Both the position numbers and the translations under genes were made by a program. A stretch of DNA of 64,000 nucleotides. Source: Rhodamnia argentea (taxonomy: Eukaryota > Streptophyta > Magnoliopsida > Myrtales > Myrtaceae). The stretch covers positions 25,984,934 through 26,048,933 of the forward strand of contig NC_063151.1 of NCBI RefSeq assembly GCF_020921035.1. The letters run 5' to 3'. Within the stretch, counting starts at the first letter, position 1, and each line of letters opens with the position of its first letter. Under the pieces are notes generated by a model, which was not told the origin of the DNA, ran no database searches, and was given only the letters and a program-made list of their open reading frames with translations. Below, one piece after another: positions 22,034 through 34,200 of this stretch.

Positions 22034-23815
22034 ATGGATGTTGGAGCTCCTGAACGACATAGAGATAGCCAAATAGATCGGTACCCTTTGCTAATGGAAC
22101 AAGTGGAGAGTAATAGTGATCATCAGCACATAATTAATGTAGAGAGAAATGGGGACACCCCATTGACCTCATCTCATGATGATCAGCAACGCAGCGTAGA
22201 CTCAACAGAGGATGAGGATGAACTTTCGCCTAGCATGCCAGCCCCTGTGGATCAAACAAATGTAAATTCATCAAACAGATTGAACTCCACAAATTCCTCT
22301 AGCACAAGGAGAGGTGATGATTACCACCAGCATCGCAGAAGTCCGTTGAATTCTGGACTATGGATTTCAGTTGAGTTAGTTGTTACCATGGGTCAAATTA
22401 TAGCATCCATAGTGGTGTTGTCATTGTCAAGACATGAAAATCCAGAGGCTCCACTATTTGCATGGGTTGTAGGTTATGCATCTGGTTGTGTGGCAACGCT
22501 GCCCATTCTTTACTGGCGTTATCGTTCTCGCAACCGTGGTCGTGATCAGGAGTTCAATCGATCCCATCAAGGTACTTCTCATAGCAGTCAATCGGAGCCT
22601 AGACCTTATACAGCCATCTCTGTCACACAGTCCACAGATGAGGGCAATCAGCACTTTGAAGAATCGGCTCCATGGAATGGCCAAATTGCAGACACTCTGA
22701 GTTTACGGTAAAGTTCAACTGTTGTTTTATTTCTTGTACTGCTCATGGACTGATGATTGCTTCTCATCTATTCAAACTGGATTTCATTTTGCACATCATG
22801 GGACATTATTGGCAATGTTCGGAACGTCCTTGTCTGTACGATCTACGATAAATGGAATCAAGAGCTAATTTCTTTGTTGCAGACTTAGTGGACTGGTGGA
22901 CCATTTCAAGATGGCCTTAGACTGTTTTTTCGCTGTATGGTTTGTTGTCGGCAATGTGTGGATTTTTGGAGGTCACTCTTCACCTTCTGATGCTCCGAAA
23001 CTGTATAGGTACCAATTTACAGTGACATTGTTCTGTTCTGTCTATACATGTAATTCCTGTGCTTGATCACATATATGTGTTATGGCCCTTTTGCAGGTTA
23101 TGTATAGTATTTCTAACTTTTAGCTGTATTGGGTATGCCATGCCTTTCATACTTTGTGCGACAATTTGTTGCTGCCTACCTTGCATAATGTCTGTTCTGG
23201 GCATCCGAGAAGACTTTTCGCAGACAAGAGGAGCCACCTCAGAATCCATCAATGCTCTTCCAATCTACAAATTCAAGTTGAAGCAAGACTTAAATGCTGA
23301 TGGCCGGGATTTTAACCCAGGAGGAAGTGAAGGTGGGGTCTTGGCTCCGGGGACAGAAAAGGAGCGTTTCTTGGCGGGAGAAGATGCAGTAAGCTTAATA
23401 CCCACTTATGTCCTCCCATTCCAATTCTGAACCTGCTGAATTTTGACCTATAATCTAGGGCTAGCATTTGATTTCTAGTCCTTAAAGAATGCTTCACCTC
23501 ACATTTGCTTATCTGTTCCTTAACATATTGAAATTATCACAATAGCAGCAAGTGGCAAATGCTTACTATCGGCAGCTAGGCATGATAGTTATCTTCAAGC
23601 AGACAAAGTGATGTTTTGCCATTGTATTTGTGCAGGTTTGCTGTATTTGCTTGTCTAGATATGCAGATAACGATGAACTAAAAGAGCTACCTTGTCACCA
23701 TGTCTTCCATGTTGACTGCATTGATAAATGGCTAAAGATCAATGCTTCGTGCCCCCTCTGCAAAAGTGAGATTAGCGAAAGCGGCGGGCTTTTGCAATCT
23801 GACAGAGACAGCTAA
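22034..23815 (+). CDS. membrane-bound RING-H2 E3 ubiquitin-protein ligase (At1g63170/RIE1-type)
   Basis: Coding exons are 22034-22707, 22883-23008, 23097-23388 and 23636-23815, giving 423 aa with frame kept across GT-AG junctions. The N-terminal ~108 residues are polar and acidic. Membrane spans lie at about 108-131, 139-161, 235-255 and 266-300. The C-terminus holds a C3H2C3 RING (from about residue 366): [18 protein letters not shown], then [13 protein letters not shown] and SCPLC. The arrangement (hydrophobic spans, then a RING at the extreme C-terminus with [12 protein letters not shown]) matches the plant At1g63170/At4g11680/RIE1 group, which transfers ubiquitin from E2 to membrane-proximal substrates. 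Substrates are unknown. The ATG follows an apparent leader-intron acceptor near 22014. All eight zinc ligands are present, so it looks functional. Confidence 0.9.
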
Positions 23816-24180
23816 GAGCAAGGGCACAGTTCTAAGTAGCTCAAGAGTTTGCATAAGGGAGCTGCCTATGAATGGGCCAACTGCCGTGTGTACCCATCAG
23901 ACTTACGATGAAACAGGGCCTCTTTAGCAGAGAGGTGCACAGGTAGCTGGAGGTTATCTTTGCAAAGAGGTCCTCTCGTCGGGTGATTTGCCGTTGCTAC
24001 ACTATTGAGAAGTGAATTGCTTGCTGAGGGGAGATCCCACTTTCTCAGGAAACATAAATGTGAGTGCGAAGTTGAATGCTCGACTCGTTTGCTGGGTGTC
24101 CCGTGAAACGATCTGGGAGGGTGCTGCAATGGCAAAGGAATCTTTGTGCACAGATCGACGTGTCTCAGGATAATGGTAAT

Positions 24181-24652
24181 TGTTAGAGATATAAAAAGAG
24201 TAGAATTGTCCTTGGGTGTCTAGAGTTATGTATATATATATATTGAGTTTTATCAATAAAGATGTAGATTTTCTCTCTTTACATGATATCAGAGCTTTAA
24301 AGCTTCGACTTCTATGTTTCTTGGTGTGTTAGCGAGGCAACAATACATATAGCTTCCAATCTTGTGTTTCATGAGAGATAAAAACACATCGAGGTTGACT
24401 CTCATTTTATTCGAGAGAAGCTCGTTAGGCTCATTAGGACTGGTGAACGACTTGCATATATTTTTACTAAACCTCTGGGTAATGGGAGAGTAGAATATAT
24501 TTGTAACAAGCTGTGCATGATTGATATTTATGCTTCAGCTTAAGGGGGAGTGTTAGAGATATAAAAAGGGTCAAATGGTCTTTGGTTATCTAGGGTACGT
24601 ACATATGTATATTGAGTTTTGTCAATAAAGATGTAAATTTTCTCTCTTTACA
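24181..24652 (+). mobile_element. internally deleted Copia element with ~103-bp LTRs
   Basis: Two direct LTRs (24181-24283 and 24551-24652), each starting TGTTAGAGATATAAAAAG and ending CTCTCTTTACA, are flanked by a perfect 5-bp duplication GTAAT (24176-24180 and 24653-24657). The primer-binding site TGATATCAGAGC (24284-24295) is like the initiator-Met tRNA type TGGTATCAGAGC. A polypurine tract AAGGGGGAG precedes the right LTR. The interior is only about 267 bp and retains the end of a Copia RNase H (KHIEVDSHF, then FTKPLGNGRVEYICNKL), with a stop in the middle. It lies 366 bp past the RING stop codon, so it could be transcribed in that gene's 3' region. Confidence 0.92.
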
Positions 24653-24657
24653 GTAAT

Positions 24658-27600
24658 GATGTATATAACTTCTTCGAGAACACAGCACATGGTGTATTGA
24701 ATCACATAAATCGCGACAAGCCGTGAGTATTCATCATGTCGTGTGATTCTATTTTGGCGCCCTAGAGGGGGCATGCTTTATGATAGATGGACGACCTCAG
24801 TATTATTGTTGTTACATTTACCCAACGCTGGTCAAGAAATAACTAGCAGGCTGTAGTGTTCAATCAAACTTCTCGCAATATGAACAAAAATTGCTGATAT
24901 GCACTGAGAACAACTTTAGTTTTTATTTTCACTTTTTGTGTCGTAGAAAACAGAGTGGAATAGAGTATTTTTTTTTTTTTTCCAGACATGTTGCAACTGA
25001 CGAGGTCGATGGCTCTTAAAAGTCTGCTTATTCTGGTAATAAGTAACAAATAAAAAAGTAGTTTCGAGACATGAAATACATACCCTGCCTCCACAACCAA
25101 ATGAACAAATGCGAACAGCTTTAAATTTAAAAAAAAAAAAAATGAAGACGGATGAACAATAGAATTGGGAAGAACATGATGGACAAAAACTGATGATAGA
25201 TAGAGCAATAGCATTTAAGTCTTGTCTTTTGAATGCACCGTATGCAAGAAATGAGAGAGCATTCCGCAGCTGGGTCGGTTTGGGATTTCATAGAAAAAGG
25301 AAAATTTGCTCTATTCTTCAATTCATATGGGGCCGCGTTTTTTTCACACCTAGATTGGCTAAACCATTCCCAACAAAGTATTGTAACCATTTTACTCATT
25401 GTGGGTCTCACCTTTCAATATCTTCAGCATTCTCTTAGAATCCAAATGATAACCACTCTATTCCTAGCAACAATTTCTGGATAGAAATAGATTTTTCAAT
25501 TTTTGTTCCTGAATGAGTTTCGAAGCAGAGAAACGTGTTGGACAACAATATAATATTTCTCTTCTTAGAACAAAAATTCGTGTGATAACAGTATAAAATT
25601 TCTATGGTGGTCGATCGTCGAGCCTCGGTTGGGCGACCGGCTACTAGCGAGGTCTCAGCGGCCGGCGACCGGTGATCGGCGACCAATGGCCAACGAGACA
25701 GACGCGAGACAGAGGAAAATCGCACACAAAAGAGAGAGAGTGTGTGAAAGATGAGAAGAATTATTATTTCTATTTCTCTTTTAGAAATAGAGAAGCAGAA
25801 AATTTCTAATTCTCATTTCTATTCCAAACCTATTTCTGGACTAAAAATTTATTTTAGAAATAGAAACATGAAATTGCATCATGAAACGGATTCCTCTTTC
25901 AAACCTGAAACAAGTTTGGATGAGAAACAGAAGATTATCATGCATGCTCTTGGTGTCCTTTTTTCGGTTTATTCTTTTGGGGGTTCCACTTTCCTTCATC
26001 TTTATCCTTCTCTCTTTCTCTCTCCTTTTACTATCTTTCCTTCAACATTTGAGATGGTTTTTTCTACGTTTTTCAAGGTGAGTGTTGGATAAATTTATTA
26101 AATTCGGAATGTTGATTAATGTTGAGTAATGCAAAGGTGTCTCTTCTTTTTTTTCATTTCTTTTTTTTTAATTTCAGGGAAAATTTGATATTGATTCATT
26201 CCTTATTTACTGTTGAATATTATTAAAGTTGATCTTGGGAGAATCTTTAGTGAGGCCCTTTTGGCATTGCTAAATTTCTCTCCTCCTCCTAGGGATTCTG
26301 TTAGTTCAAGTTTCAAAATTGTGGGGGGAAGAGTGGAAAGCAGAAAATCAAGTCTTGTCCTATCCTAAAGAGTTTGCTTTTCACCAAGTAAAAATGGTTT
26401 TCTATCCCATTAACTTCTAACTGTTGAGCTTACTGAATTCTTTGACCCTGTTTGAATAGAGAATGCATCTGATTTTTTGAATGAATTTTGAGTATTCTTT
26501 TTATTGAAAATTTCTTTGAACTAATTTTTGTTGACCTCTTTCTTTTCTGCAAATTGATTTCAAGATGCACATTTTGATATATCCCCCTTATATTGGTCTA
26601 ATTATGGTTCGGACTCCGTAAATGATGAGGGAATTTTTGTTTGAATGAAATTTCAATTTTCTTCTCATTTCATAAGGTTAATTGAAAACTTTTACCATTT
26701 TGTTTTCTTTTCTTAATAAAGTGGAAATCTAGTGGTCACGCTAAATGCATTTTCGATATTAGCTAGTAAAGTTCATTGGTGGCAATGCAAAGTATGGTTG
26801 GATCCCTCTTCTGCGTTATATTGAGTTCGTTTTTGTATAGCAAATGGCTTCCATATATTGCTCGACCACCAATTAGACCGAGAATACATCATTCGACCAA
26901 GTTCTATACTTTTATAAAGGTGATTATGGTGGCATTTTCTCCACAAGAGAGAGAAAGATGCCGAAAGTGAGATGAAGAGGAAGGAAAGCGAGACTTGCAA
27001 AAGAAGAAAATGAGAAAAAAGATATCAAGGAAAAGCTTAAGATGCTGAAAGGTGAGTCTCACAATGAATATAGTCATAACACTTAATTGGGGAGTGTATT
27101 AATCAGATTAGGAGTGGAAAAGCGGCCCTTCACATATTTCACACCATTTATGTTGTTATGCGGGTTGTGATCTCAAATGGGGAGAAGAGTATACATAATT
27201 CCAACCTTCTTATGTTGGTGCACCTTCTTATGCTGGTGCGAGAACAACAGAAACGGCATACCTTTTTAATTTTTATTTTCAGAGTTTCAACCGACTTCAA
27301 AGCAAGAGAAATTGTCCAAAGGGCTCAACAGAGAATTTCTCTGAAGGTTGTAAAACGAAGACTTAGACGAAAAAAGACATTTAACTTTTCACAATCCAGG
27401 GAAATTTCCGTACCAGAAATTCGATCAAGTTTAGCAAATTACATGGCCCCTCTTCAACAACAGTACTATCAGCAAACCATCATTTTTCTCCATGATCCAT
27501 CTACTTCATCAGTGATATGAAAAAAACCAAAAGAGAAGATAAATAAGGAGGTTCGTATTAGCAACAGTGACCAGACGAGGATAACATAGAGCCGAGGCCC

Positions 27601-27700
27601 GAATCAGTCACTAGCATACTTACACCAAAAAAAGGGGAACTTCCCTTACCTAGCACAGAAAAAAAAGAACAAGAACCAACCCAGAAGAGCATGTGTTATT
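24658..27700. other. intergenic between convergent RING and NAA15 genes
   Basis: AT-rich, with no gene recognised. A stretch at about 25480-25870 has repeated AGAAATAGA phrases near both ends around a GC-rich core and may be another short TIR element, but I could not fix its ends. Open frames to about 120 codons show no family resemblance. Confidence 0.45.
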
Positions 27701-28291
27701 GATGCAAAATCTATCATTTGTAACATCTCTCATTCCAAAATTTTTCACAGAATGCAATGTTTATACAAAGGGAAAACAATGGTTGACATAAACAAGGAAG
27801 TACAACATATATCCAGAAGTAGTTTTGCAGAGGCCACTTGTTCTTGATGCTGACGAAGCATCAGTTCTCAAAAATTTCTCCTGTCGCTCCTCCTCAAGGA
27901 TCTCCTATAGATTGTAAGACTAACAATAAAAAGGGAAACCTTAGTTTAATGCATTCCCATGGAGCCCACCACCTTTTCTCATTCATGCCCACAGACACGC
28001 AAGGCTATGAAATCTGACCGGAAACGGAAGTGGAGGAAGATTATACACAATTAGAAAAAGAAATTCCTAGATGAGAGGGAAAGGGAGAGAGGGCAAAGAA
28101 GAACATAAGTAAATGCCAACCCAATAAAGCGACAGAATGGCCATGAACTGGAAAAGGCCATATGAATGATACTTGCCCAATGGCTGAACGCACTATCTCC
28201 AAAGCCGCGGCTTGGTCGCTGTGACCTAACTCTCACGCATACTGATGAATGTAGAATTACATTGCCCAAAGTGAGCTTTCAACTCCACTTG
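27701..28291 (-). other. 3' flank / probable 3' UTR of NAA15
   Basis: This lies downstream of the NAA15 stop. On the minus strand an acceptor-like CTATAG at about 27904 precedes an open stretch (EERQEKFLRTDASSASRTS). It could be a spliced 3' UTR exon, an alternative last exon or chance, and cannot be decided from sequence alone. Confidence 0.35.
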
Positions 28292-31200
28292 TTAGATAGA
28301 GAGGTCCTTAAATGCTTCCAGTTTTCCATTTGGTGCAAGAGAATCCATGCCTATGCCGGCCACAGGATGGTTGACTCCATTTTCAGGATTACTAGAAATC
28401 TTGTTGTATGAGGAATTAGGAACTGCAGAACTGCGACTTCCTTCAAAATATGTGGAGTACGGGAAGTATTCGGCACAACGAACTTTCCATCCTGTTAAAG
28501 AAGTATCGTGCGAGTGTCAGAGACACCATCTCAAAAGTCAAATCTAGCATCATAATATTTCACTTCCGTATTGAGTAAAACGAGCTGCAGAAAGATAATG
28601 TGTAAGCCAATAAGCAAGTAGGGACAGAAGAAATCCCATTGACCGGATTTAACCATCGCTGCAACCAAATATGCATCAGGCCTCTACCATTTTTTTTTTT
28701 GGTAAGGAGGCCTCTACCATTTTCTTTTTGGTAAGGAGGCCTCTACCATTTTCAAAGCTATATAAATGGAAAAAAACGGCAGCACTCAGTACCCTTTATT
28801 TTATTCAGTAACGAAATTTGTGACAAGATCATGATTATGTCCCCTGAAATACAGACAATAGCTCCCTCCCTCCCTCTCTCTCACACACACACTTTCTATC
28901 CTAGACTGCTAATACTTCAATTATTCCAACAGATATTCCACATTGATAACTTTAATTGGTAACACTTGACGGGATCAAAACTTACTTGACGCAGCGTCCA
29001 GATCAACTAACACTGAGGAGAGTAGCTTGTGAACCGCAATACTGTCCTTGAGTTTCCATTTCCCAACTGTTCCAAGCACTCCATTTCTACCCAACATAAC
29101 ATGGACATGCTCAACAGATTATCAAGGGGATGGCAGCGTAAAATAGTCCAAAACAAATGAAATGAAGGAAGATGGTAGAACTTCGTTGTACCAAACTTAC
29201 CTTTGAACCAAGTTGCTGCTTGAATCCTCAATTAATGTCACAGCCTTGCCCTTATTGCTTGGTTCCAAAAGATAGAGCATTTCAGCAGCAGCTGCTCTGT
29301 GCATCAACGAATCTGCACACACAAAAAAAATTTAAAAAAAAGGCCAAGCATGCTCAGAACATGTTATAACACATGTATAACAAATCGTCTGAGGTTGATG
29401 ATACCTTTATGCTTATCAAGGAATGACTCATTTGCCTCTAACAGAGACTTCTCATGCAACGGACTGCAAGATGAACGGTCGTGTGTGTTAAGACTGTCAT
29501 ATAAAACAAACAAACAAGCAAGATATAGCAAGTCCGAAAGATAGGATCTGGAGAACCTGATTTCTGGTCGCTCGGCTTCTAATACAGTCCAAATAAGTTT
29601 CTCAGAGTCAGTAGCTGGGACAGCCATGGAACTAACTTCATGGAAAAACCGTAACTGCAGCATAAGAAGCAGCCATCAGGAACAGTAACAAGCCCTCAAA
29701 GTATCTAGGAAGTGGAGAAACAATATAGACCACCGCCGAAAAGAGTTGAGGAAAAAGCAGCAGCGAGACAGATTAACATACTATGATTTGCATAAAAACT
29801 TAGAGCACCCAAAAGATGCAACAAATATATCAACCAGCTCAACCCCAGGAGTTCAGAGGACATATGAGAGCCATCAGAAACAGTAACAAGCCCTCAAAGT
29901 CTCTAGGAACTGGGGAAACAATATAGACCACCGCCGAAAAGAGTTAAGGAAAAAGCAGCAGCGAGACAGATTAACATACTATGACTTCCATAAAACTTAC
30001 AGCCACCCAAAAGATGCAACAAATATATCAAACAGCTCAACCCAAGGAGTCTAGAGGACATATGAGAATTATGCAATATCTTGAGAGCAAACAAGAGAGA
30101 AACTAACCAGGCACCTATGTGTGTCAGGGCTTTCAGCATCCAACCTGAGCAGCTGCTTCACTGCCTGAATCCATGAAAAGGGAGCAGCACAAGAAGATGC
30201 ATATATTAAAAGGGAGTCTAGTGGAAAATTAAATTACAAGCACCACATATATAGGAAAAAAAAGAGAACATTTACCAGCTCATAGTAAAGTTACTCCGAA
30301 TGATATGATTTAAGAAGTTTCCAGAGTAAGAAGACTTAAAATCATACTAGAAGTCACTGAACAAAAGAAAAAAAGAAAAAGCAAAGTAACCCCAAGCAGA
30401 ATTACCTGAAAAGCAAGCAAAGTTTTCCGCTTTCTCATATTTACTTCAAACGAAAGAATGTGTGTTTCCAAAGAATTGGGTGAGTTCCTTTGAAGCAGCT
30501 TCAAGTACTTTGTTGCCTCTGATAGTGGATCCTCAACCTACCACCACATATTCATAAAGAAGGTTCATGGAGTCCAGGCCACAGCAGTAACTAACTATTA
30601 ATAAAAGGGAAGCATTTACAAAGAAAAAATTGGCGCACAAAAACCTGCAATAACTTCTCCCCATGAGGATCAGGATCAACAGGCTTGACAGGCTTTTTCC
30701 CAGACTTTGAGACACTAGTACTGCTTGACTCTTCAATTTTGACTTCTGCTTCCTACAAAAGATGCAAACAATCAGAAAACTTAACAGGAAGAGAGCATAG
30801 AAGCACTAGAAACTATAAGTACTTTCTTAGCCCGTGCTTCTGCCTTTCTCTGTTTTTGTCTCAGCTTCTTTTTCTGAGATGGAAGCAATTTCGACATTTC
30901 GTCATCTTCTTCAGTGGCTGACTTGGAAGGAGAATCGAACAGCTTAAGATAGCATCTGGACCATAAAAAGGCATTTCAAATGGAAGCCACCTAGCAGTTG
31001 ATTGGTAATAGCACAGGTAGATGACAACCAATAGCTGACAGCAAAGAGATAAAGCCAAATGCAAATGCAAATCCACACACCAAATTTATGTGGATACATG
31101 CAACTTAACAATTGAAGTTTAAAAAAAAAAAAAATTGAAGCTTGAGTCTCATTAAACGTATCTAGAAACATCATATAGCTTGACACAGGTGTCGCAGAGA

Positions 31201-34200
31201 TCACTTAACACCATAATGGGGAACAATAAAAGAAAGAAGGATGCTACACATTATTATAAAATGCCTCCTATCCCTTCACAAAACAAACTTAAATATTGGC
31301 ATACACTTCCCAGTCAATTGAGGCAAAGAATCACCAGTAAAGTCAAAAAGGGGGATGCCCTGTCTAGGAAACCATGGTTCTTCCACGTTTTCAGCCTATC
31401 ATATAAATCATTTTGGCCAAAAAAATAATTAACACCTCGAGTATCACATCTGCTGGGAGATGCCTTCTTGAATGGCTCATAAGTAGAAACCTAACCCCCA
31501 CATGTCACCACTTTAAGTGGCCACATTTGAGAACCCTTCTCGGGGCTTGTCCCATGTGAAGTAGGTTAAGCCAGATAGTAACAAAGCCATGTTTCAATCC
31601 TAAGACCGATGGGTTATGGGTGAATTACAATGCTCAGAGTAACTGAGACATGCCAGCATAAATCAGCAACGAGTGAACTGTTCAAGAACTCCTTGGATAT
31701 ACTAGGCATGAAGCATCGGTGTTAGGTGGAGAAAGAATACTTTATAACCATCAATCTCTATGCAACCAAATTCTACAGACTAGGACCGCAAAACCATCTA
31801 GTAAGATGAACTGGTGCATTTTCTTATAGCATCAGAAAGCAAAGCACGAGTTGCAACAGAAACCCAAAAAACAAGAAGATCCTCATTCTAGAAGATGCAC
31901 GAATAGACGTCTCACCTGATAGCTCCAGCAGCTGCTTTATGGAAATATGGATACGAATGCAAACGGTCTTGAAATTTCAACATTTCCACATATGCACGAA
32001 GAGTCATTTTTCTTAAGCAATATGAATGGAAATCAAATTGGTCTTCTGTGATATCTGCATAGTGCTTCTCCACAGCTAAAAATTTCTTCAATGCTCGTCC
32101 AAGATCACCTTGACGGAAGTAACTTTCACCAGAAGCAAGTTCATACCTCCAAAATACACATCCCTTAGCATCCACAACAATATTTACAGAAAACTGCAAA
32201 ACCTATCCTGTATAGTATGGAAACATACCACATGCACTGCATATCATGAAGGTTATTGTGCTGATCACCATCTTTTGTGAACAAGACAGCAGTTTTTTCC
32301 GCCAAACTCACCTTCAAAAAGGAATTTTTTCTTCACCCGACAGGCACATAGCAGATAGAAAGATTACCAGAAAATACCAGAGATGATTTAACAACTTAAA
32401 ACCTGGTCAGCTTGCAGCATACGCTTGACACATTCACTGTTGATGTAGCGATCAGCAAGATCCATGCACCTAGCTTCATCTGCCAAAGCAGCTGCAGCTG
32501 CCAAATCGCCAGCATGCTTCAATATTCTACTCTGTAGATTACAGAAAAATGTAAAGAAGTTGAAAATCCAAAATAACTAAAAACAGTAAAAAAGAAAGAA
32601 AAAAGCCCAGAATGTCATTTATTGTGCATCATCAATGAAGCATACAGACCTTGACCAAGTACAAATCAATTACAGTTGGAGTATGTTTAATAGCCTCATC
32701 AATTTTTGACAGAGCAACATCAAACTGGCCCCTTCTATCATAATGCTGCACCAATACACGGTCCGTAAGAAATCTCATGGAAGGAAAGAAAATAAGACAC
32801 AGCAGAGAGCCACCTAATGAAACAAGGGAAGCTGACTAGAGAAGAGCCCACCTGTGCCAGAAGAAACAAAGTCCACATAAGAGTTGAAGGTGGCTCTTTC
32901 TCTTCCCTGAACCCACAATTGTGAGGAATCAAACAGAATACTTAATACAATGACGTAATCAACATCAAAGTTTTTTGTATTAATTATGGTTATCATGCAA
33001 TATGTTGCAGCATGTGTCAACCACATCCTCCCCCCCCCCCCCGAGGGGCGGAAACATTAAGGGATTTTATACAAACCATGAAAGCCGTATTGCATTGCTA
33101 GCAGACCAGAAAAACTAGCAAGTGACCCACCACAAGTATACGACTTAAGTACGGATAAAAATGCTTTATCAAGTTATTAATTTAGAAATTGCCCCTTAGG
33201 AATAAAAAAGATCCTGGGAAGAAATTAAGATAGTTCCACCGTACAAAGGTGTTAATTTGTGGATTTACCACCAAAAGCGTGTTTTCTAGTATTTTCATGT
33301 ATTCAGCATCTGCAACACGAAAACTTCAATTTATATAATTATACATTCTAATTGACACAATGAGCCAGTCAGGTGTAATGACCTTCCTGGATATCCCTTG
33401 GTGGTCCCAATTGAATGCTCCAACTCAAGAAATAATTGCTCCAAAATGTCTGCCTGCAAGAGAGCACCAACCAAGAAAATAATATCCAACGACCACAAAA
33501 GTTCTCACGGATGCACCTCAAAGAACCACTTCAGTAAAAGGTTGCCAAATTGTCTTAACATTTGATCCTTGTCATAAACTAACCTTTCCAGGGTGATCAT
33601 ACAATGGGGAGAGATCAGAAAATAATGAAGGAACACCCTGCAAACCAAACAAAAAATTCAAGAAACTGTCACAATTAGTTTAACCGTAATTATTCCACGT
33701 AACAGAATGACATAACCTTAGTTAAGAGAGGCCTTATGTAGTTAATCGCAGCTTCCCGCAACTTGTCACCTTGTAGAAAATCAAGAGGTATCCTCTGAAA
33801 GAAAAGGAGAACAGATTTACGATGCGATCAACAAAATGTTATTCTGCTTATAATGGATACTGATGGAAAAACAGCATTAAAAAAATGGCTACAATAAATT
33901 GGAAATGGCGAAAGTCACATAAATCAAAACCAAAAAAATAACCCAGAGAACGAATGAAGGGGAGAATAAAAGAAACTTCTAATTTAGTCGGTAGAAAAGA
34001 GGAAGGGACTGATCTATATCTTTCATAAAAACACGTTCAAAAGCCCGTGCGAGATTCTACACAAATTCCCTTAGTAATCTACAGGCTGGTAAACAAAACC
34101 AGCAAGATGCTATTGTCATAGTAAAAACCCTGTCACTACACCAATCCCGCAAGAGGACAGATTAAAAAGTGGAAGACCACCTGCTTCTGAGAAAAGTCAA

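Noticed and set aside
33240..33311. Apparent additional NAA15 exon (acceptor TTGCAG then ATGCTGAATACATG)
   Set aside because: Joining it to the previous exon (phase 2) gives an immediate stop, whereas exon 32852-32906 joins in frame and gives the expected family sequence.
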